Source: UBA685 sp049889495
GTDB taxonomy: Bacteria > Pseudomonadota > Alphaproteobacteria > Puniceispirillales > Puniceispirillaceae
NCBI GenBank assembly: GCA_049889495.1
Contig: JBMHDH010000102.1
Location: 1-10,705 of the forward strand
Length of the DNA: 10,705 nucleotides
Direction of reading: 5' to 3'
Part shown: positions 7,134 through 10,705 of the stretch, one piece after another
Position numbering within the stretch: position 1 is the first letter of the stretch
Layout of the letters: the number at the start of each line of letters is the position of its first letter
Made by a program: the position numbers and the translations under genes
Notes under the pieces: generated by a model
What the model saw: the letters and a program-made list of their open reading frames with translations, nothing else
Database searches by the model: none
Told to the model about the DNA's origin: nothing

Positions 7134-8012
7134 CTAGGCGCTGTCCGCTTGGGCGCGCACATCAAGAGGGTCAAGATTGCGTGGGGCAATACCTTGGGCT
7201 TGTGACATCCAATCGAGGCATTGACGCATTAATGTCACGCGGCCCACACAGATAATCGAAGGGGGTTGCATCTCTGCATTTTCTGCGTCTTTCGGGGCAT
7301 CTTGCAATGTCGTTTCCAAAATCTTCATATGCGGCAAGGTGGCATTACACACAATCGCAACAGGTTCTGTTGGCGCGCGTCCTGCCGCAATCAGTTTCTT
7401 TGAAATTTCTGGTAAATGTTTCATCGCCATATACATGACAATCACTTGACTGCCATCAGCGATGCCTTGCCAATTAATGGCAGACGGGGCAAGGCCTGTG
7501 CGGTCATGGCCTGATAAGAAGGTGACAGCTTGGTTAACATCTCTGTGGGTCACAGGAATGCCTGCATAAGCAAGCCCGCCAATGCCAGCTGAAATACCAG
7601 GGACAATGCGAATGGGAATGCCAGCCTGTACCAATGTTTGCGCTTCTTCGCCGCCACGGCCAAACACAAAAGGATCGCCCCCTTTAAGGCGCAATACTTT
7701 TTTGCCAGCACGTGCCAATTCAACCAAGCGCAAAGAAATATCACGTTGTAAAGGGGACGGCTTGCCACCTCTTTTGCCTGCATATTCTAATTCAGCGTCA
7801 TCTCTGGCCCATTGCAGAATATGTTCATCCACAAGCGCATCATAAACAATGATATCCGCTTGGCGCAGGGCATTTAACGCATGCAGTGTCAACAACCCAG
7901 GATCACCAGGGCCGCCGCCGACCAGCCACACCCAGCCAGCCATCATTTCTGGCCAATTGCCAGATGCCAATGGCGGCAGATTATTTTGTGCCTTATCTGT
8001 TTGGTCGGTCAT
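7134..8012 (-). CDS. cobA: Uroporphyrinogen-III C-methyltransferase (SUMT), single-domain CobA type
   Basis: SUMT methylates uroporphyrinogen III at C2 and C7 to give precorrin-2, the branch point to B12 and siroheme. The 292 residues contain VGGGPGDPGLLTL (from 31), the SUMT-specific YAGKRGGKPS (77-86), LRLKGGDPFVFGRGGEE (107-123), then VPGISAGIGGLAYAGIPVTHRD. There is no fused dehydrogenase/ferrochelatase (CysG-type) domain, so oxidation of precorrin-2 must be done by another protein. About 25 residues precede the conserved core. ATG 8012 has AGG five bases upstream. Internal Met codons at residues 23-24 are a possible shorter start but lack a good ribosome site. It is the first gene of a leftward two-gene operon with cbiA and is transcribed away from cbiD. 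Confidence 0.96.
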   Translation of the reverse strand: MTDQTDKAQNNLPPLASGNWPEMMAGWVWLVGGGPGDPGLLTLHALNALRQADIIVYDALVDEHILQWARDDAELEYAGKRGGKPSPLQRDISLRLVELARAGKKVLRLKGGDPFVFGRGGEEAQTLVQAGIPIRIVPGISAGIGGLAYAGIPVTHRDVNQAVTFLSGHDRTGLAPSAINWQGIADGSQVIVMYMAMKHLPEISKKLIAAGRAPTEPVAIVCNATLPHMKILETTLQDAPKDAENAEMQPPSIICVGRVTLMRQCLDWMSQAQGIAPRNLDPLDVRAQADSA

Positions 8013-8060
8013 TGCTGCCTATTTTCACCTTGCTTTTAAAAAAGCCGTTTATCCTATCAT

Positions 8061-8077
8061 TTGGCGGGGTCAGCCAA
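8061..8077. promoter_or_regulatory. Inverted repeat TTGGC-N7-GCCAA, possible operator
   Basis: TTGGC at 8061-8065 and GCCAA at 8073-8077 form a perfect 5-bp inverted repeat with a 7-bp centre. It sits 49-65 bp upstream of the cobA start, overlapping the only leftward promoter-like hexamer seen. A dimeric repressor or activator could bind here. A chance origin is quite possible for arms this short. Confidence 0.25.
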
Positions 8078-8082
8078 TTACG

Positions 8083-8096
8083 TATCATTTTTGATA
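8083..8096. promoter_or_regulatory. Palindrome TATCA-N4-TGATA, possible operator
   Basis: TATCA (8083-8087) and TGATA (8092-8096) are perfect inverted arms around four T residues. The site lies between the presumed promoters of cobA and cbiD, just upstream of the TAGACA element. It is too AT-rich and short to act as a terminator and has no following T-run, so a protein-binding site is the likelier role, if it has one. Confidence 0.25.
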
Positions 8097-8102
8097 AGCT
8101 AT

Positions 8103-8132
8103 TAGACAGGTGCCCCGTCACCATTGTATCAT
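8103..8132 (+). promoter_or_regulatory. Candidate sigma-70 type promoter for cbiD-cbiJ
   Basis: TAGACA (8103-8108, one mismatch to TTGACA) and TATCAT (8127-8132, one mismatch to TATAAT) are 18 bp apart. A transcript starting near 8140 would have a leader of about 110 nt before cbiD. This is by-eye matching in an AT-rich region and remains uncertain. Confidence 0.35.
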
Positions 8133-8156
8133 AACACCAAGGCGATGCTAGCTGAG

Positions 8157-8178
8157 AATCTGTTTTGAATAACAGATT
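8157..8178 (+). promoter_or_regulatory. Perfect 8-bp inverted repeat upstream of cbiD
   Basis: AATCTGTT (8157-8164) and AACAGATT (8171-8178) are perfect inverted arms with a 6-nt centre. This is the strongest dyad in the intergenic region. It could be an operator, or a stem-loop in the 5' leader if transcription starts near 8140. No T-run follows, so it is not a standard intrinsic terminator. Confidence 0.4.
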
Positions 8179-8180
8179 AT

Positions 8181-8215
8181 TGGCTATTATCATGGCTTTG
8201 TTATGAACGAGCCAT
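8181..8215 (+). promoter_or_regulatory. Competing stem arms in the cbiD leader
   Basis: ATGGCT (8192-8197) and AGCCAT (8210-8215) are perfect 6-bp inverted arms with a 12-nt loop. A second TGGCT at 8181-8185 could pair with the same AGCCA (8210-8214) instead. The two pairings exclude each other. This may be part of a folded leader, but the stems are short. Confidence 0.25.
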
Positions 8216-8221
8216 CACCAC

Positions 8222-8241
8222 CAGCTATCACTAAGGAGCTG
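8222..8241 (+). promoter_or_regulatory. Strong Shine-Dalgarno of cbiD within a small inverted repeat
   Basis: AAGGAG (8233-8238) is the best ribosome-binding site in the window and lies 10 bases before the cbiD ATG, fixing that start. CAGCT (8222-8226) and AGCTG (8237-8241) are perfect inverted arms, so a small hairpin would take in the last two bases of the Shine-Dalgarno and hold the rest in its loop. A role in translation control is speculative. Confidence 0.5.
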
Positions 8242-8248
8242 TTATTTT

Positions 8249-9331
8249 ATGTCCGAGACCTTATCGACAAATCTGCGTTTTGGTTGGACAACAGGCACCT
8301 GTGCTACGGCTGGCGTGATTGCATCATACACAGCTCTTATGACCAAAGAGTTTCCGAAAAACGTCAAAATTGAGACCCCAAGCGGCAAGGTCGCAGAACT
8401 GGCTGTAGAAAGCAGCGAATTAACAGAGAATTCTGCGATTTCAGGCATCATAAAAGACGCTGGTGATGATCCAGATGTCACGCATGGTGCCTTGATTCTG
8501 GCTGAATTATCATTTGGCAAAACAGGGCAAGGGGTGCGGTTTTTGCGTGGGAAAGGTGTTGGCGAGATTACCAAACCTGGCTTGCCCATCGCGGTGGGAG
8601 AGCCTGCGATTAACCCTGTGCCAAGACAAATGATGATCAAAGCCATCACGGATTTATCAGAGGCATTGGGCGGGCCGAGTGATGTGGATATTACCATCCA
8701 TGTCAAAGATGGTGAGGCCATCGCCGAAAAAACATGGAATCCCCGCCTTGGCATTATGGGTGGCATTTCGATTCTTGGGACATCTGGCGTGGTGCGTCCG
8801 TTTTCTTGTGCGGCATGGATTGCCTCAATTCACCGCGGTATTGATGTGGCACGTGCCAATGGGTGTGATCATGTGTTGGGCGCGACAGGCAATCAATCTG
8901 AAGCTTTGGCAAAATCTCTTTATGACTTTGAAGATATTGCCTGTCTTGATATGGGTGATTTTGTGGGCGGTTTATTGAAATATTTGCGTCGCCATCCCTT
9001 GCCTTTTTTAACCCTGTCAGGCGGGTTCGCAAAATTTACCAAATTGGCACAAGGTGCGGTGGATTTGCATTCTGCCAGAAGTCAAATTGATTTCACCTTA
9101 CTGGCAGAATGGGCAGCCGAATGCGGCATGCCTTATGACAAGGTGGCATCTGCAAATACCGCGCTTGAAGTCTTAACGCTTGCCGATGATGCCCAAGCGC
9201 AGAAATTAGCACAATTGATCGCGCAAAAATCCCATCAAAAGGTGAAGGAAATCTTGCGTGATGCGCCTGTGAGAGTGGAAATCATGCTGGTGCGCCGTGA
9301 TGGCACATTATTATGCCGCCATAAAGGGTGA
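8249..9331 (+). CDS. cbiD: Cobalt-precorrin-5B C1-methyltransferase CbiD
   Basis: CbiD methylates C1 of cobalt-precorrin-5B after CbiG has opened the lactone. It is specific to the anaerobic route; the aerobic route uses the unrelated CobF. The 360-residue length is normal. The family's signature blocks are all present: RFGWTTGTCATAG (10-22), KDAGDDPDVTHGA (69-81), GEPAINPVPRQM (117-128) and GGISILGTSGVVRP (171-184). The start at 8249 is supported by AAGGAG ten bases upstream. It is the first gene of a short rightward operon with cbiJ. Its presence is the firmest single reason to assign the cluster to the oxygen-independent pathway. Confidence 0.97.
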   Translation: MSETLSTNLRFGWTTGTCATAGVIASYTALMTKEFPKNVKIETPSGKVAELAVESSELTENSAISGIIKDAGDDPDVTHGALILAELSFGKTGQGVRFLRGKGVGEITKPGLPIAVGEPAINPVPRQMMIKAITDLSEALGGPSDVDITIHVKDGEAIAEKTWNPRLGIMGGISILGTSGVVRPFSCAAWIASIHRGIDVARANGCDHVLGATGNQSEALAKSLYDFEDIACLDMGDFVGGLLKYLRRHPLPFLTLSGGFAKFTKLAQGAVDLHSARSQIDFTLLAEWAAECGMPYDKVASANTALEVLTLADDAQAQKLAQLIAQKSHQKVKEILRDAPVRVEIMLVRRDGTLLCRHKG

Positions 9332-9333
9332 TC

Positions 9334-10110
9334 ATGATGGCATCTCTACATCAAAAAAAACCCCATTGGCTGGTTTTGGCAGGCACCGAGCAAGCGCGCA
9401 ATTTCATCAGCTATTGGCAAAAGCAGAGCCCTGTTATGATGACAGCGTCACTAGCTGGCGTAACCAAAACACCGCCATCTTATGGCGTGCCAACACGCAC
9501 TGGCGGATTTTCAACAGCTGATCAAAATGGCAAGGATGGGCTGGCTGATTATATCAAAGATCACGGCATCACAGCGATTATTGATTTCACCCATCCTTTT
9601 GCGCACCAAATATCAGCTCATGCCCGATATGCCGCAGATCGCGCGCAAGTGCTTTATTGCCAATATATGCGTCCTGCTTGGCAAGCTGGGCCAGATGATG
9701 ATTGGCATTATCATGACAGCTGGCCAGCGTTATTTGGTGGTGTGCAGACTGAAACATTATTTTTGGCTGGTGGGCATGAGGCTTTGCAGCATCTGCCAGA
9801 ATTGCGCCCGTATCAAGTGGTAGCACGCATGATTGAAGCCCCCAAAAAAGCACGAGATGATGTGACAATTTTACTATCCCGCCCATCAGCAGATGTGGCT
9901 GATGAAATTGCCTGTTTTACAAGCCATGATATCACAGCCTTAGCGGTCAAGGATTCTGGCGGTGCTGCAGGGGAGGCAAAATTATCAGCGGCGCGCTTTT
10001 TGAATGTGCCAGTGCATATGGTAAAACGCCCTGATTATCCTGCTGGCTGGTTTTCTGATATTTCAGAGATGAATGCCTATTTGCATGATTATCTGAATCA
10101 CGATCACTAA
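9334..10110 (+). CDS. cbiJ: Cobalt-precorrin-6A reductase (CbiJ/CobK family)
   Basis: This NAD(P)H-type reductase reduces a double bond of the corrin macrocycle (precorrin-6A or its cobalt form) directly after the CbiD step. The 258-residue protein has the family's motifs in order. These are the N-terminal nucleotide-binding strand WLVLAGTEQARN (12-23), TRTGGF (54-59), the hallmark IDFTHPFA (83-90), and near the C terminus VKDSGG followed by a Lys and AARFLNVPV. The cbiD stop is at 9329-9331. AAAGG at 9323-9327 serves either ATG 9334 or ATG 9337, and a GTG at 9328 is a less likely third choice. Close spacing to cbiD implies co-transcription, which fits consecutive reactions. CbiJ is favoured over CobK because cbiD is the partner gene. 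The last residues (YLNHDH) are not conserved. Confidence 0.93.
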   Translation: MMASLHQKKPHWLVLAGTEQARNFISYWQKQSPVMMTASLAGVTKTPPSYGVPTRTGGFSTADQNGKDGLADYIKDHGITAIIDFTHPFAHQISAHARYAADRAQVLYCQYMRPAWQAGPDDDWHYHDSWPALFGGVQTETLFLAGGHEALQHLPELRPYQVVARMIEAPKKARDDVTILLSRPSADVADEIACFTSHDITALAVKDSGGAAGEAKLSAARFLNVPVHMVKRPDYPAGWFSDISEMNAYLHDYLNHDH

Positions 10111-10162
10111 GCGCTAGGGCAAGGGCAAGACCACATATTGCTAGCCTTACAAGGGCGCGCAC

Positions 10163-10705
10163 TTAATGAAATTGTGATGCTTTCATATCAAGCCTGATGG
10201 TCAAAGACCCCAAAAAGGATGATATTTCAATGCGCACAGGCATCAACATGCCATTATCCAATTGCGCCACAAAGATTTGACGTTTTTCAAAATCTTTGGC
10301 TTCTTCAGGATCGTAATTTGAATCTAGCTTATGGCCGCCAATTAACTCTGTTGCTGTGCCGCAACGATGGGCGGCGCCTTGATAGGCCCAATCGGTATCT
10401 TGTTCAATCTCTGTCATGCCAAAATCTTTTAACAGAAATTTGGTGCGTCTTCTGCCATCAAATACACGGTAACTGCCTTCACATTTGCCTGTTGCTTCAA
10501 GATCAGACAGCGCCATTAACATGGCGGTATAAGGGTCGACCACATTGCGCAAAGTGGCGGTGCGCAAAGGGTGTACTTTGTCTAATTCGACTTCTGGTTC
10601 GACTTTGAATTTTGGGATCTGAATGCCGCGTGGCCATGTCATGTCAATGACATAATTTTCATCATCATAATCTGAATTTGATGTGAAATGACTTGGCAGA
10701 TAGGC
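10163..10705 (-). CDS. DUF3108 family protein, C-terminal part, 5' end outside window
   Basis: The frame is open from the TAA at 10163-10165 to the window edge, giving the last 180 residues of a longer protein. An in-frame Met codon at 10640-10642 sits mid-domain and should not be taken as the start. The text matches DUF3108 as I recall it: RNVVDPYTAMLMAL, then a Cys and YRVFDGRRRTKFLL, a second Cys in HRCGTATELIGGHKL, and a C-terminal MPVRIEISSFLGSLTIRL. DUF3108 proteins are generally predicted to be exported and of unknown function, often in alphaproteobacteria. The signal peptide region is not in view. The gene is convergent with cbiJ across 52 bp (10111-10162), where I see no good terminator. 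Nothing links it to B12 synthesis, so it probably marks the end of the cluster. Confidence 0.75.
   Translation of the reverse strand, partial: AYLPSHFTSNSDYDDENYVIDMTWPRGIQIPKFKVEPEVELDKVHPLRTATLRNVVDPYTAMLMALSDLEATGKCEGSYRVFDGRRRTKFLLKDFGMTEIEQDTDWAYQGAAHRCGTATELIGGHKLDSNYDPEEAKDFEKRQIFVAQLDNGMLMPVRIEISSFLGSLTIRLDMKASQFH

Larger units (their letters stand above)
8013..8248. promoter_or_regulatory. Divergent intergenic region between cobA and cbiD
   Basis: This 236-bp region is the only sizeable non-coding stretch in the window and must serve both cobA-cbiA (leftward) and cbiD-cbiJ (rightward). It holds several short perfect inverted repeats, listed separately, and four copies of TATCAT (8055, 8083, 8127 and 8188). 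I looked for a cobalamin riboswitch on both strands and found no B12 box resembling GCCACTG and no GGGAA core, so none is called. A weak leftward promoter could be TTGGCT (minus strand, 8072-8077) with TAGGAT (8051-8056), but the 15-bp spacing is short. I see no open frame here that looks coding. Confidence 0.6.

Noticed and set aside
8013..8248. Cobalamin riboswitch upstream of cobA or cbiD
   Set aside because: No B12 box like GCCACTG and no GGGAA core could be found on either strand. The nearest text, GCCATCACC at 8211, is not a convincing match.
8249..8766. 174-residue open frame on the minus strand over the start of cbiD
   Set aside because: It is the antisense shadow of cbiD, whose conserved motifs fill the other strand.
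615..9331. Assignment to the aerobic cob pathway because of the CobL-like fusion and CobJ-like domain
   Set aside because: CbiX, CbiG and CbiD are route-specific and all present, while no CobG, CobF or CobN is seen in the window.
10111..10162. Terminator between cbiJ and the DUF3108 gene (GCTAG at 10113, CTAGC at 10141)
   Set aside because: A five-pair stem with a 23-nt loop and no T-run is not convincing.

Overview
The window is a vitamin B12 (cobalamin) corrin-ring biosynthesis locus. It runs from the truncated 3' part of a cobalt chelatase gene to the truncated 3' part of an unrelated DUF3108 gene. The gene set is that of the early-cobalt-insertion, oxygen-independent (cbi) route: CbiX, CbiD and CbiG are present, while the aerobic-route markers CobG, CobF and CobN are not seen. 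The organism is probably a Gram-negative alphaproteobacterium of intermediate GC. This is inferred from the fused CobL-type CbiET, the CbiG/CobJ-type fusion, the style of the individual proteins and the DUF3108 neighbour. A SAR116-like marine lineage is only a guess.

Layout. (1) Bases 1-5834, plus strand: cbiX (5' end outside the window), cbiC, cbiET, cbiL, cbiGH and cbiF. They are tightly packed, with overlaps or gaps of 29 bp or less, and look like one operon. (2) Bases 5844-8012, minus strand: cobA (SUMT) followed by cbiA with a 3-bp gap, a two-gene operon that meets cbiF tail to tail across only 9 bp. (3) Bases 8013-8248: a divergent intergenic region with several short inverted repeats, four TATCAT hexamers and a possible structured leader for cbiD. 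I find no recognisable cobalamin riboswitch there. (4) Bases 8249-10110, plus strand: cbiD and cbiJ, separated by 2 bp. (5) Bases 10163-10705, minus strand: the C-terminal part of a DUF3108 protein, convergent with cbiJ.

How the genes work together (family knowledge). CobA makes precorrin-2 from uroporphyrinogen III. An oxidase outside the window must make sirohydrochlorin, and CbiX inserts cobalt. CbiL methylates C20. CbiH methylates C17 and contracts the ring. CbiF methylates C11. CbiG opens the lactone and releases the two-carbon fragment. CbiD methylates C1 and CbiJ reduces the ring. CbiE and CbiT methylate C5 and C15 and decarboxylate. CbiC moves a methyl group to give cobyrinic acid, and CbiA amidates side chains a and c. 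Every step from uroporphyrinogen III to cobyrinic acid a,c-diamide is therefore represented except precorrin-2 dehydrogenase.

I do not see an undescribed system here. The less ordinary points are the cobalt-binding-looking tail of CbiX with an extra cysteine cluster, the anaerobic-type pathway in an apparent alphaproteobacterium, and the hairpin-rich cbiD leader. No mobile elements, tRNA or rRNA genes, or CRISPR arrays were seen.
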